This document shows, one piece after another, positions 1 through 14,080 of a DNA stretch of 64,000 bases. Under the pieces are notes generated by a model. The model was not told the DNA's origin, searched no databases, and saw only the letters and a list, made by a program, of their open reading frames with translations. Numbering within the stretch: the first letter of the stretch is position 1; every line of letters starts with the position of its first letter. The DNA is from Prinia subflava (taxonomy: Eukaryota > Chordata > Aves > Passeriformes > Cisticolidae), in NCBI RefSeq assembly GCF_021018805.1, contig NC_086247.1, forward strand, positions 90,628,140 to 90,692,139. Direction: 5' to 3'. The translations under genes were made by a program, and so were the position numbers.

Positions 1-3000
1 CAGTAAAAGAAATAGGATAAATGGTGTCTACTGAGAAAGCTCCCATGGAACTGCTGAGTGAGGATGCTGACGCTGGCCCATGTAATTATGAAACTTAGTG
101 AAGATGAGCTGTCAGAAGATCTCTAATTAGATAGTGCAGCCAACCCCAATAGACAACGTTTCCTACGTGCACTACTAAGGGGTGTTACCTAAGAGAAGTT
201 GGTGTGTTGTTCTCCCAGTGAAATGGCCAAGAAAATATATGGGCAGGTAAAAAAAAAACAAAATGGAAAGCTTTCGGGATGAGTCTGTTTGTGTGTGTTG
301 TATGCAATTCTAGGTTATTCAGCACAGTTGTAAAGAACAAAGGTTTTGTGCTATCTGGAAAGCTGAGAGGTGGGTATATACCCAGTAGATGGGCTTTTCA
401 TCACAGTTTCCATTTGCCTTGATTGTGCCTTTTGGAATATGGTAATATTAACACCTTGTCCTTACTGCTCTGCTTTCCACACACCACAGAAATGAGAGTG
501 AAAAATACCCTTCACTGGTTGTAATTTACAGTTTTAAATATCTCATTTTGCACTTGGGGCAGCAAGTTGCTTTATTGTATGGAAGAATTCTCTATTTACT
601 TTGCATGTAGCTGTTCTTTTAGAAGATTATTTTTCTTTATACAGGAACGTGTTAGTGGCTGCCATCAGATGGTTCCTACATCTATGGAAAGTCTGGGTTC
701 TGGGTAGAGATGTTAAATGTGCTAAACAGTTTTCCTTCAGGCTAAATGATAGGAATATTTAAACATGTCTTTAGCTGCTTGCAGGAAAGTAATAATCAAG
801 CAAAGGGAAAGCTTAGCAGAATCCAGCTACTCAGTCTGAGGGACCTGTTCCAAATGCAGCAGAAGAAATGTCAGGTAAGAAGCTGCAAGCATGGCTTAGG
901 AGCAAGGGGGGAGTCAAGGCCCTTTGGCTCTTATGACTCACTGGCCAGGGATGCTTGGGCATGCTGAGCAACAAAAATGGCTGCTGTTGTTTGCTTGGTT
1001 TTTTTGCTTTGTGTGGTTATATGCTTTGCAAACAGCATTGCACAAAATACAGCTGCACTGAACACCTGTTCATGCCATCATCTTCTTCCTTCTCAGGGAT
1101 GTACCCCATGGCTAGAGCTGCACAAACAGCCTGGCAGGATACAGGTCTGCCACCAGGTCATGGCAAATCGTTCTGAGTGACAAAATGTTCTGCTTCTGAA
1201 AGATTTGAGATGCAATGGCCAGAGAAGCAACACAGTTAACTTCATTACCATTGGCACAGGAATGAAAATGACAGAGGCCTCTCTTTTCTCTTTAAAGAAG
1301 CAGCTGAGAAGCTTTGATGAAAGCGCATTTGTCACTTAGGAAAAGGACCAGATAGCATGGAGATCAGGTATATGGAGAATGGAGCACTTGTAAAGGCTGC
1401 ACAACTAGACAAGACATCTCTTTGCATTGCTGCAGTTCTTTCCAGGTATTTACTTGAGAAGTAGTTTGTGCAGTACTAAAGCCCAATGACTGCAAACAGG
1501 ATCTTACAAGCTTGGACCACTAATTATTCATGAGGAAGTTAAGAAGAAAAAAACTGAGCAGACCACGGGTGCCAGTAATCTTATTAAAACACAGCTAAAA
1601 AAAAAGTGCTCTTTTGTAATTATTTTATTAATAATAACATTTAAAAAAAAAAAACATTATTACAGCTGGGATAATAGCAGGGCTTTCCAGAGATATCAGT
1701 GGGAGCTGTGCATGATTCTGAGATGTGATGCTAATATATTGAATTAAAAATGCACTGGATTGCAACAACAGTGAACATTGTGCATACAGAAATAAAACCC
1801 AGTGGCAAGCTGTAACCTGTCTGCACCAAAGTCAGTGAGGAAAAGGCATGTTGTACTCTGTATTATTTGTAAAGTAGAACATGACTGAGCAATTAAAGCC
1901 TTGTGTCATAGTGAATACACGTAGAGAAAGCACCGCAACCTTGGTAATCTCTTCACACACTAGGTGCAATGAGCTACTTCGTGTGTGTGTCTTGTGCTAG
2001 CAGCCCCACTGAAATTTTGGAGTAAAATGGGTAGGCAGGGTATGATTGGTTTTTTTAGTAATTGCAAAATTCTACGATTTTCAGAAGAGGGATACTTAAG
2101 AACTGTAAAATATCTTGTATTTGGCCAGGGGGGAGGTGCTGAGGGGATGGAGAATGATACGATGGGCCCTGGTTCAGACAGTGCTTGTTTGGATGTCACA
2201 TCTGAGCGGGATGCTTAGAGACGTGTTTAATGGCAAGTGGGTGAAACCTGGTTGAGTAAGTTAAGCATCAGCTGAGTCAGGTGTATGCTTGTGTGCAGCT
2301 TGGCCTCTTCCTGGCTCTCTTACTCTACAGCCCGGGAGACTGCGAACAGAGAAAACTTGGCAGTGGAGCTGGTTTCTTACCCTGATAAGTTGTAACAGAC
2401 ACACGGGTGATACTGCCTGTTAATTTAGAAGGCATTTAACACTTCATCATGGTTGTCTAGTGCAAGCCAGGAAGGACAGTACTTTCTGCAGCCTCTAATT
2501 GGGTGCCATCAGTAATATAAGCCTAAAATTGTCCCAGTCAGCAACTGTATTTCCTAATCAGCATGAGCATGTGCCCATTGGGGATCAGACACAGATAAGC
2601 AGGAGAGAGGAAGAGAGAGATCTGAACATATCTACAAGATGAGTGGCATGTCAGGAGCATAGAGGATGTCTAGATTTATGTGCTTTTTGGCAGCACTAGT
2701 GAGCTATTAATCATTTCTCATGAACAGGGCTCTTGTAAATCAGAGGTAGGAAACACTTTTCGTGGATAATCATGGCAAAAATGTCAGCTTTGCTAGTTGG
2801 TCATATGCTGATAGGATGCTTACTGCTGGAGCAGACTCAATCGCACGCATAAAATCAAAATAGTGCTCCCTTTACAGGATGAGTCAAAAGGAGGGAGACA
2901 GCAGAGAGGTGAACTTCCATTAGTATTTGAAAAGCAGAAAGCTAATGTGTGGTAACAGAAATGGAGACCTATACTTTTTTAAGGTGAAACTTTAGTAATG

Positions 3001-5190
3001 GAGCCAGGGCTGAGTTCTAGTCAGCATCTGGGTATAGCATAACACATTTAATAAGGCACACTTTGCATCATTTTAACAGCTGGCTGATCAGTTCATGGTT
3101 TTCCTTTACTTTTATTGCCCTGCAATTTACTGTATATGGCCCTTACGTGCAAATACCTCATTAGTCACAGGGTTGCATATTTCATGAAGCATACTGAATG
3201 TGCTGTCAGAATTAAATATTGTCAGGATAACAAACAAGGGTGGGGTTTTTTTTACCTTCATCACTGAAGGCAATGTTCAGGGTGAATAGAAAAGGTGGAA
3301 AGCAAACATTGAAGGTCTCCCTTACAATTGTCCAAGGCAACAGGCCTTGGTGTTTGAAACCCATTGCTTAAGGACTGACATTCAAAGATCTCTTGGAAGT
3401 GTGTCCTGTGAGAGGAGGGTGGGTGAGAAAGCCTTACCTAGGGCTTTCCAGTCCATTATTTACTGTAACCAGCTGGAGCTGAAAATCTCAGTGGCTAAAT
3501 TTGGATTAATGTAGAATAGCTCTTAGGTTAAAAAGAATGGTGTCCCCAAAGTGCTTTTGGCTTAAGAAATTTCCTAAGGTTCATTTCCATAAGCAAGCAT
3601 CCCCTCTGCACTTTCCCTTTTTGTTCCACTGGCCTCCAGTCCTATCCTGTTTCTCTATAAATTAGCAACATGCAGAAATGGAAATGACATGTAACTGTTG
3701 TCCAAGTTAATGCAGGTCCCAGCCACACTGGGGATTAGTTTTGGGCACAGCCTTGGATAGCATCTGTAAGGTGTGGGATAGCACCATGCAGGTGTTGGAT
3801 GGAGACTGCCAGGTGATTGTTCCTTGGGACAGAGGCTGCCAGGTGATTGTCCCACACTGCCAGTCCAAACACGCTGAACTAACGACCTATGGGAGACTTT
3901 TAACTGCATTCCTGAGAGTTGTGGGAAGAAAGTCCGGGCTTTTGAAACTCCCTGGGAAACATCCATAAATCCCCATGAATCACAACTATTTTAAAATCCC
4001 CTTTCAAATTAGTAGTCTTGGGTTTTGTTCAGAAAAAAAAAAAGGCACTCATAAATTAGCTTGTAAACAGAAGTATCCTGACAGTGACTGACAGGTGCAG
4101 GTGTTTTTCTGTATTTGGCCCAGTCCAAGACAAACTGGGTCAGAGCTGGGCTTGAGATGGGGTTGTGTTGGCTCTACAGGCATCTCTGGTTTTGGTGGTT
4201 TTGGTGTGTTTAATGCTGCAGACCCATACCGAGATTTCCAAGATGTCTTTTCCCTCAAACATCAGTTGAATCATACTGGACTATTTCCTTCCACATGGCT
4301 AGAATATTGGCTTGTGTTTTTTGGGGGATTTTATTATTACTTAAATACTTGCCATTTTCAGGGTTGTGAAGTTTTAGGTAACCCCATTACAGCTATGGGA
4401 GTGAATTTGCCCTCAGATAATTTTTATTGACCAGAAGAGGAGATTTCAGCATGCTTATTTTCTCAGGCAGTCCTAATTTGCTATTGCTTGGCAGTGGGGA
4501 ATCAGCAGAGAGTGAACGAATCCCTTCTCCCTCTTACTCAAAATTCAACATGTCCTGCCCACAGTTCTTCAGATTGACAGTGTTCCTGTGGAATATGCAG
4601 TTCAGGACAATTGAAAAAACATAAACCAGAGAACACACTTCCTTCAAACAAGGTATCATTTTTCAGCACAGTTTTTCCTTAATAGGTTTTCGGTCGTTCC
4701 TCTCCTTCCCACTCTCTGCCACCCCTAAAACTTTCCTAATAAGTGTTACTTAATTCATTGTTGTGAAATGGATTGTCTGTTTAATATTCCCAGACCTCAG
4801 CAGCCATCTTAGAAGTTCTGTAGTTTCTGTTATCACTGTGTCAGGAGTGAGATTTAAATACCAATTAATTTTGGGAGATGTGGAGAAAGGAGTGAGGTGA
4901 GAGTCAAGCTGCTACATATATAAAATATATATAATGCACTGTACATAGTACATTGTGTTTATAAAAATATACTATGCTGACCTATTTTCTATTTTTTTTT
5001 TCTTAGTTGCAGGCTAACACATTTCAGCTATCCTTTTCTCTTGCTAACTTAACAAACTTGGTGCCTTTCAGATGTGGGTCCGTGAAGGAGATTGTTGCCA
5101 CAATTCAGTCCTGCTTCTCCTTTCTCTGCTCCTGGCCTCACAGCCCTATTTTCCTTAGACTGTTATCCCTCTTGCTCGTTGTTTGAGGCT
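1..5190. other. Non-coding sequence, no gene seen
   Basis: This stretch has stops in all frames at normal density and no open frame with a recognisable domain. It holds short A/T runs near 1600-1655 and 4915-4935. One 15-bp motif, CTGCCAGGTGATTGT, occurs at 3806-3820 and again at 3836-3850, a partial 30-bp tandem duplication. Two frames of about 100 codons near 3655-3966 and 4095-4430 are low-complexity translations of non-coding DNA and are not called. Confidence 0.6.
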
Positions 5191-5199
5191 CCCTTCAAG

Positions 5200-5770
5200 T
5201 GTTTGCTTTTGCCGAGCTCAGTGAGTTGAGGTGGCGCTGGGCTGGCACAGAGGGAGCAGCGTGAGGAGGTTGGGAGAAGGGTCTGGGGGAAGGACAGGAG
5301 TAGGTGGAGGGGTGGGACAAACAGAGCTGGCTGTTTAGTTGTAATAGCCTCGACTGGCCTTGCCGGTGGGTCTGTTCAAAGCCGGCTGCAAGGATTTGCC
5401 CCAGGGATATGGGGAGGAGGCAAAGCAGTGTGTCAGTGCCCTGGCCCACCTACCATGGTGGTGCAGAGTCCCTCGTAGGACAGCGGTGCCCTGCTCCCCC
5501 GGGCCCGCTCCGTGGGCAGTGTTGCCCCACCGTGACAAAGGCGTTGGATCCCTTCGGGAATTGACCGCCAAGCCCTTACGTTTTGGAGCAGTGCTTGGCA
5601 CAGTCCCGATCGGCCGTGAAAGCAAAAGCCGCTGCTCTTTTCCTTTCATTGCGTGTGCCTCGGGAACGTGTGCGCGGCTGCCGTCTCAGAGCCACTGCCC
5701 TCAGAAAAGAGCGCGCCGCAGCACGTGTAAAACTGATTCGGGAACTCCTAATGACTCGTAGCTTGGGTGC
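5200..5770. promoter_or_regulatory. Short CpG-rich block, possible CpG island
   Basis: CpG is scarce over most of the window, but I count about 25 CpG dinucleotides between roughly 5470 and 5750, including GCGCG and GCGCGCCG clusters near 5671 and 5710. The block is flanked by AT-rich DNA. In vertebrate genomes such blocks often mark promoters or enhancers, so a distal promoter or the first exon of a non-coding RNA is possible. No TATA box, start codon in a convincing frame or clear splice donor fixes a gene start. A decayed GC-rich LTR is an alternative. Confidence 0.4.
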
Positions 5771-8700
5771 CAAATAGAAGAGGTAGAGCAGGATATTTTT
5801 CATCAAGTTCTTGTTAAAAAGAATGTAAAAAGCATTAATTGATACAAAGTCATAAAGATCTGGGCCTCCAGTTATTCCTGGAGCCCTTAGGGTGAAATTA
5901 ACCCTCAGCAGAGGCTCTTTTAAGGCTTTTACAGCATGCCAGTCCCATGGGGGGTCTGAATAAAGATGTATTATGGAACAATTTTGCTATATAATCTTCA
6001 GCTTCAGTATCTGCCTGTATCTTTTCAGTGTTTAGCTGACTTATGATCCTGCAGGACATATATTGATCCCTAATCTTAGACACATTGAGAGTTCTAATAT
6101 AAAGCCACATTAAAAAATTTGTCAACTTGATAAAAAACTGACCCACAATAAAGCAATACTTAATGTTAAGTATATGCAGTCTATAAATATTTATTGTCCA
6201 CTTATTATAGAGGAACTCTGGTAGCTATATGTGATAAAGTATAATTATACATATATACACATCAAATTATGTGTATATATCTGAATATATATTGTTTTTA
6301 GCCATTGTTAGGAAAAGTCAGAGGAGAGAATAGGGTCAAGAATTCCACCAGTTTTTCTTAGTCACACCCTGAGTAAAGCATGCTCCCAGTCCAGACTAAA
6401 GAAAATATTGCCATGAATTAATATGACATTTCTTACTGAAGAATGTGACTTCAGAAGAAGAGTAGCTGCTTGTGCTTTCTTATAATGCTCCCTGTGATTT
6501 GATGCAACTTTTCCTCTATATGTTTTCTTTAATTTTTATGTTTTATGTGAAAGCTGAACACGCTGAATTTGTTTGTAATTTGGAATTTAAAGCAAGGCTC
6601 TTTGTTAAAAGCCCAGAGGAAGTTTCCATATGACTTATGGGCCATTTGGGCTCAATTGAATTTAATGGGTTTCAGCTGCACCTCCACAATGGCTTTGAAG
6701 GAAGTGAAGGGAGATCTATAGGTCTTAATTGCTCAAGACTGGTTTGTTTCTCTTGAAAAGGCTGCTTGCAAGAAGCAGGTTGGGAGTATTAAAGTTTATA
6801 TCCTCAAAAGGGATGAAGGAACTCCCGTTTGAGGAAGGGGCTAGGATGAAAATAGCTTCAAGAGTTACTCAGGAGCTGAACTAGGCAATCTGAACTGGCC
6901 CATTATAAGTTCTTGTTTGTTTGCTTAAAAATAATCAAATAATTGGAGGGCACGGCTAAGCCAAACTTCCTTTATAGTCCTTTCAAAAAGGGAATGGAGA
7001 TCTTGGAACTGACAAGATAGATTAGGCTGAGACCAAAAGAGAAACCCAAACAGATAGTCCCCTTGGCTCTCGCATGCTGGTTGACAGACATGAGTGTTTG
7101 AGTCAGCAGGTGAACCATGACTTCTAAGAGCAGTGGTTTGTTTATGCTTCCACTGTACAAAGCTTTTCAGTGGAACAGAGCAAACCTAACCGGGCAAGCT
7201 TCCATTTCAATTTCACATTTCCTTCTGCATGTGCAGGGCCAACTGGCCTTATACGTTGTTAGTACTCAGTTTGTTAGGATTACCCCTGGCTTTGCATTAG
7301 GAGGTGTCTGACCCATAAGGATCTCCTATGACCCTGTTTTCCAGGCAGGCAGGAGAACATGTGAAATGCAAAGCTAGGAATATAAAGAACTACTGTCTTA
7401 CTCAAGATAAGCCGGGAGACTCTGTTACAGGAAGTTAACCTTTGGTGTACTCTGTCATTTTGGCCAGCATCATAGAGGCAAGTAGGAAGGGGACATTCTC
7501 TTGAGATATCGGGCAGATGAATGCCAGATGGTACTGTCATAATACACAAAAAATAGCGAAATACCTACCGGTTGTGTTCAATACAAAAGGAACATTTTTC
7601 TTTTTCTGAATCCTGCAGGGCAGAACTCAGACAAGCATCTTAATGCAAACATCGCAGTAACTGAAATGAGAAACTGGAAACCCAGAGAATTCTCCAAAAG
7701 CTTTAAGTAGCTTTTTAGGCTTCATTCATGTTGGGCCTAATGGATCCTCAAAGGGGAGAATGGTTTATCAAAGACAAGCATTTTAAGTACCTCGTGTTTA
7801 TGTGGTAGGTAAATGGGCGTTTTTTACATTTGAATTGTTTCTGAATATGCAGAGAAAAATATCAGGCCACCATTAGCAGCAGCAGCACAGTGATGCAGCA
7901 GTGCCTAGCTGGGGGGAAAAGTGTTTTCTTTTCCCATGTTAAAATATGTTCGTTTTAATTTCCATGCAAAATTATAAGAATAAAAATATGCTGCCCTTTA
8001 GGGGAATGGCATTTTGCTAAATACCATGCATTGCTACAAACGTTAGATGTGAAGGACCACATGCAAACATTTACATAGAAGAACTTTATGAATGTGTGGC
8101 TGGGTCTCAGTCTTGCAGGAAAAAATATTTCTGACAGCCTGGCTCTTTCACGCTATGACATTTATTGCCTGCAGATAGGGGCCAAGTAGGTAGGTGTGAT
8201 GTTGTGACAGAAACTGAACGGTGAGCTCTGCCTTTCATTTCTTGTCCTTAAATCCTCTTCACCTGGCTTTATATAGCCTGTTTTCCTAATACGTGAGTTT
8301 GCTATTAGCAATGCCCTTACGTATGTGTGCCTCAGTCATTATTGTCCGGCATTCTGGCCTATTCAAGATCAGAGAAGTCTTCCTCTAAGCTTCCCAGAAA
8401 CGCTGCTAAAGTTTTTCTGTTCGATTTCTTTGGTGGTTGCATCTTCTTTCATTAACTAGGGTAGCTGGTGTTGAAAACCAAACAGAAGGTAATGACAGAC
8501 CACAGCAAGCTGTCTGTTGCTGCAGATGGAGGATACCTCTAGGATTTTGGTCAAAAAACACTTGGCAAGCATCCCTCTGAATTCTTTTTGTCACATGTTG
8601 AAGAAGCCTGCTTAGTGGCAGGGGTGAAGAATGAAGCAGAAATCTTAAAATGGCTGCAATACTTTTTTTTTGTTTTATTTTTTTCAGCATCAGAGCTATT

Positions 8701-10311
8701 TACAGCATATCTCGCCAATTTATTCATACTATTGCTGTCATGGGTTTTTCCTGATTCTCTGCTTTGAGGACTTCCCCCCGCCCCACGATCCCGTTTAAGT
8801 TTGCAGTGGCAGGAAAAACGAGAGTTACGTATGCCCCCTTTTAGAAGGAGACCTTGCAGAGGTACTCCAAGAAGCCATTTGTTTTCTTTAAACATAGCTC
8901 AGCATTGCACAGGCGCTCACACACATTCAGATGGTTTCCACTTGAAATTCCTCATCTAATCCAAATCGTTTGCAGCCTTGACAGTGGAACTGTGAAGGGG
9001 CTCCCCTGACCCCCTGCTCTGCGGGCGTGCGGGGCTCAGGCCGCACTCACAAGGTCTGCAGTGCTGGCAAATACACCTCCAAAAGCTCCCAACCCCACCT
9101 TTCTCTGCTGCTTCTGAGGAGAGGCAGAGTGAAATCTGAGGGAAGTCCCTTTGGAGATTCTATCACACACTCTGCAGCCTTGGGCAAACCTTGTATGTGA
9201 GGTTTGCAAGCCAGCGGTGAGAGTCGATGGACGGATATGTGGATATGGGAATTGCACCATTAAACTGTTTGTACCCTCTTCCTTACTCCGTATTGTTTAT
9301 AGTTCTTCAGCACAGCCTTTTAAACAAGTTTGCAACAAAGGCATCTTTCTTTTCCTCTTCTAGGGCATGCATAAGTTATGCAAGATTCTGGAGAGATGAT
9401 GGTGGCAGAGCTCTTGGACCCACTGCGCCGCTGTAACTATTGCCTTAGAGCCTCTTCTGTCCAGGCAGTCTCTTCCCTAGGAAAGATTAGAAACTGCCTG
9501 TGCCCCAACACCTCCCAAGAAATAGTCCCTTGGTACAACTGAAGCTGCTGTGGCTGGAGGCAAGGGAAGAGGATGCTGCAGGCATGAGGCTGGCGTGGAA
9601 GGAATGACCATAGAGTTGGGAAAATGTCCGCATTTCATTCCAGGTGCTGGAGATGCTGATATTGTATTCCCTTGACTCTGTCACATTGCTTTATCTTTAT
9701 GGGGTCCTTTATGGTCCAAATCAAATTTATCAATCATAATGCAGTATATCAGCAGCTTTTTTTTGTATTAAACCAGTAGGAATTATTTTGCACATATGTC
9801 TCCTTTGTCTGCATATCATCCGGAGAAGTACTTGGTGTGTATATACATGTAACCCAGATTTCTTTATTTGTACTGCCATACTGGTTGTGTTGCTTATTGT
9901 TCCACAGGCTTACATTGGACTCTATAGAGGTACAAAATCATAACACTTCAGAGAAGCACATTTAAATAGATCATATTAAATTATTTTATTAGGGATGGAA
10001 GGAAGTTTTCTTTCATATTTTCAATAATGCATATTATTTTTTGTGACTCAAAACCATGCAAAAGGAAAAAAAAAACATGATAAACATAACAAATGAAAAG
10101 TCACAAAGGGTTTTGCCCAAGAAGCTCACAAATTGAATTTAAACTGAGATGGTAAGATAGATTAACAAACAGAAGAGAGGCAAAAGGGTAAAAAAGGACA
10201 AGGGTTACAGAAATAAGATTATTTGCAGTCCATGCAGTATACCCTAATACACATCCTTATGCCCTGCTTCATCCCCAGATGCTGCAGAGAAATGGCCAAA
10301 GATTAGCTCCC
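5771..10311. other. Non-coding sequence, no gene seen
   Basis: This is mostly AT-rich unique sequence. An alternating TA-rich patch lies at about 6235-6295. Small isolated C+G-rich patches occur at 8767-8790 and 9005-9050. No RNA gene, known repeat or supported exon was recognised. Confidence 0.55.
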
Positions 10312-10410
10312 AGGGGCAGAGTCTGTATGATGTTTGTTTTTATAGTGCCTAGTTCAATGGGACCCTAATCCCCATTTGGGGTCCCAGAGCCCTGTAGCAA
10401 TACAAATAAC
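10312..10410 (+). mobile_element. Old retroposon 3'-tail relic
   Basis: The segment reads like the 3' tail of an ancient amniote retroposon. A phrase ending in TATAGTGCCTAG is followed by CAATGGGACCCTAATCC and then by GCAATACAAATAA. The same order of motifs is familiar from widespread reptilian and avian CR1/L3-type or SINE tails ending in an AAATAA-rich stretch. The copy is diverged and lacks a body upstream that I can follow. The family name is uncertain; the call is from recall, not alignment. Confidence 0.45.
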
Positions 10411-13400
10411 ACACACAAAGTAGTAGCAATAAGATCCCTTGGCCCAGCGCCTTTATCAGTGCTGTATCCAAACCTAACCTAAGAAAAGGGAAGGATTGTA
10501 CAGCTTGTAGGGATGTAGTCATTGCTTTGGGTGTTTATTCCTACTTTTTGAAGTTTGCTCATCCCTTTCAGAAAGAATGTTTTGACCTGAAACTAAAATG
10601 TTAACACTGCCCTACTCCTTCTTCGATACTTAGTGATATATGAAATGTTTGGCTCTGACCATGTGAAGGTAGGAATCCCAGAAAAGAGGACCATATATTA
10701 TCTGGGCATAGTTTGTAGTCCAGCTCCTGACAAGGAAGTGGAAACATAACAGGTTTTTTTTATAAGATCACAGTAGTTCTCAAGAATAATTTCCTAGAAA
10801 CTTTGATGCTTGCAAAAGAGACATCAGAAAACATTGACCAAAGGTTTTACTTCTGATGGCTGAGGTGAAGCCCAGGTTTGAAACTGCTGTTGCCTGGCCT
10901 GCTAAATCCCAGTAGGTCCAGGTCTATTACAGCCCAGCAGAGTTTGCCAAGGTCAGGGAGGTCAGTAACCTCATGGGCTGTGAAATGTATGGTCTGATCC
11001 ATCAGGATTAGTGTGTGCAATTGGCTCCAATTCACTGTTCTCTGAAATTAAGAATAACCTGGAAAAGTCAAACTGTGTTTAGAGCCTAGTTTTACACGTG
11101 GTCTGAGCCAGCATTCATGCCTCAGACATGTGTCTAACATATTCTGGCTGCGCTGTGAGGTGTTAAAGTTTAGCTGGAAAAGAGCTTTAACGCTGCTGCT
11201 TCACTGGTTTGGGCCCCACAATGGTCATTATTCTCCACTCCTTTACCTGTTATTCATCCTTTAAGTCCAGTTCTCTGCAGAAACCTGAGCTCTCATGCAG
11301 CTGGTAATTCTTATATGTTCAAGTAGTGCAGATTTGGATCAAGAAGACGTGGTCAGAGTTTGTCTAACTTCCTATCACTATAGCCAAGCCAGAAATTTAA
11401 GGTACAGTAACTCATTTTATAGTCACTCTATCTGGCACTGAATATAGATTGGAAAAATTCCTTGCTTAAGCAAGATGTGTGGTAATATTGTTATGCTATA
11501 TTAAAGTGCTCAAGTGCTCTTTAAAAATAAATTATATTCTCACGAGTGTGACAGACAAGGATCCCCTACCACAGCCAGACCTGACACAAGCAAGTCTTCT
11601 CCTTACCCAGAACTGCTGAATCCTTCCATGAAGAGAAAAACTAGCCAAAGAGTTGAATCCTAGTCTTTGTTGCTGTTTTTATTGGTTTGTTTTTTGGGGT
11701 TTTTAAATTTTTTTTTTGTAACTCCTGAGCTATTTGGTGTTGAGTCTTCAGAAGACTAGATAAAGCATTAGTTGAGAGTAGAAGAGCACATTAGGAACCA
11801 CACCAGTTCATCAGGGCTGTGCATGCATATCTCCCAGTGCTAAACCAAGCCTATGTATCAAAAAAGGGTCCCAAATATTTAGGGCAGAAATATTCACTCC
11901 ACTTGTAAGTGCTCTTTTTCTTCTGGGTTTTCCTCTCAGCTTCCAAAAGCTGCCCCTTAAATGCCACTTGTGAATGGAGAAAATTATGCACTTTCAAATT
12001 CTCTCCTGGGGACTGAGGGCTCATATCTCTCTCTCTCACACTGATACTGTAATTTCACACTATTTTTTTTGCCAGCAGTTGAGCCTTTCCTCGTTATAAA
12101 TGACAGGCATGTTTCATTTTCATTAGGGCTTTTATACTTTGAGAGGGCTGATGAGCAGGGGAAGGCAAGTGGCTGGATGGAAGCACTGCCACCTGAAGGG
12201 AAGCAGTCACAGGAGGTGGGGGGCTCTCCTGTGTCCCAAAGAGTGCCACTTTTCTACTCTGCACTACTGCTCTCCCTCAGGTGATGCAGTGTTTTTCTGC
12301 CACTGAAGCTTCCAGTGAGGCCACAGCCTTTACAATAGTTATTGCAAAGCAGTAAGGACACACAGAGGGAAAACCTGCTCAAACAAACAAATAAATAGTG
12401 CACTGTGGTATTTGTTGGATGGAAACCAAGCTAACCTGCATAGGGCTCAGGCTCTCCAATGGCTTACAATTTGCAGCAGCAAGGAGCTAGTACATTGTAT
12501 CTGTGTAATGTCATGTCCCAGCTGTGGTTAGTTGCCACCTAAATATCAAAATTTTCAGGGCTGATCATCATCAAAGAAAAGCTCACCCATTATTAGTCTT
12601 GTCTTTCACCAGAAGAGCAAGACTTGGAACCCTTTGTGGGAGAGAGGACAGGAATGTTGGTCGCTGCATTTTGTAACTTGATTTAACATGGCTGAACATT
12701 TAATGTGTTGAAGAACAGTTTGACAGCTACATGGAGGGTACTTCTTTCCATGCCTGTTGATGGGGTGAGCTCTCAGGCACTTGTGTCATCCCTACTGGGT
12801 TGTACAATCTGGATCTGATACCTGGGCAGTGCCCTGGGACTTGAACTTTTGTCTGTTAATTGCTTATGGAACCCGCCACACATAGGAAGAAAACAGAATT
12901 AAAAGTTTGTCTGTAAAGATAATATTTTCTTTTTATTAAAAACCACCCCAGACCTATAAGGTTGTTACGTAGCAAAAGTCAGCAAACACAGCTCAGGTGT
13001 TGAATACCTAATGGATACTTCCCTCTGGATGTCTTACCAAGAAGAGCATCACAAGTACTAAATGGATTCTCTGAGCACAACAAAAACTGGTAGCTGTAAG
13101 TAATGTCCTATAAACTCTGTGTTTCTGAAATGCAGCCCACACTGTGGCAATGCACTCAAACTTCCTCTATATGAAATCTTCATGTACTCTCCCAATTCTT
13201 TTCTTTCTTCATTCCCACCTTCCTGCCCCTTGGCATTCATTCACACTGACATTATTAGAGTTGTCTCTGAAGCTGGCCTGAGGAGTTCTACATATTATTT
13301 ACATCACAACAGAGCCTGGGGGCATCAGACAGGACTGGGGGTCTGTTGTGCCAGCTGCTATTCAGCCTTTAAGTACCAAGGTAGTTCCTGGCCTAAAGAG

Positions 13401-13600
13401 ATTTCTATCTTGAATTTTAACAGAGAGATCATAGAGAGGTCATTTTTCCCCTGATGCTTCAGACTCTAGATTCAAGTTGCTGTGAGTAGCAGTCTTTAGG
13501 AAAACCTTCTCTCCTCTGGTAGGAGTAACAGCACAAAGCTGCCAGGTTGAGATACCCTGAGATCATCCCTAGCTGGTGGTGCAGAAACCACAGCATTCAA
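10411..13600. other. Non-coding sequence, no gene seen
   Basis: This is unique sequence with a few homopolymer T runs, for example near 11695-11720, and no repeat I can name. Short frames here have no domain or homology signal. Confidence 0.55.
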
Positions 13601-14080
13601 CCAGTGGCACGTAGCACACACCAGACAGAAATGAAGTGAACACAGAGAGTTCACAAATTTATTGCGAGTCCAGCCTAATGCTCATACTTGGAGCATATGT
13701 GCATTTCCACCTCAAAACAAGAGAAAACAATTCCTGCAAGTCCCTCAGAATAAAACAGATCTTAAAAACCTTTTCACTGGAATCAAAAACCTCCAAAACC
13801 AAACTCAAAAACCTTTAAACTATTTAAGGCCACCTTCAAAAGTCAGTCTGTAAGTATACAAAACATTGGAGACCATCATATGCTAATCTGAGTTTAACAA
13901 AACACATAGCATTACCAAATGTAATTATACAGTCCAGCTATTAGTAGCTTTACCTCTGGCTGTTCTTCATCCTGCTTTCAAGCTACATCCTTTCCTTTCA
14001 TCTCATTCTATACCACATGAAACAGGTGAGCTGTTCTCTTTATATAGCTCAGGGCTCCAGTCACATGGCTCTGAAAGCTT
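13600..14080 (-). mobile_element. Possible decayed LTR, minus strand
   Basis: On the minus strand a good TATA box (CTATATAAAGAGA, about 14037-14049) is followed about 385 bp downstream by a polyadenylation signal within CGCAATAAATT (about 13656-13666). TATA box plus AATAAA in this order and spacing is the layout of a retroviral LTR. I could not define TG...CA ends or a target-site duplication, and I do not recognise the family. A chance TATA/AATAAA pair or a low-level promoter is equally possible. Confidence 0.25.
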
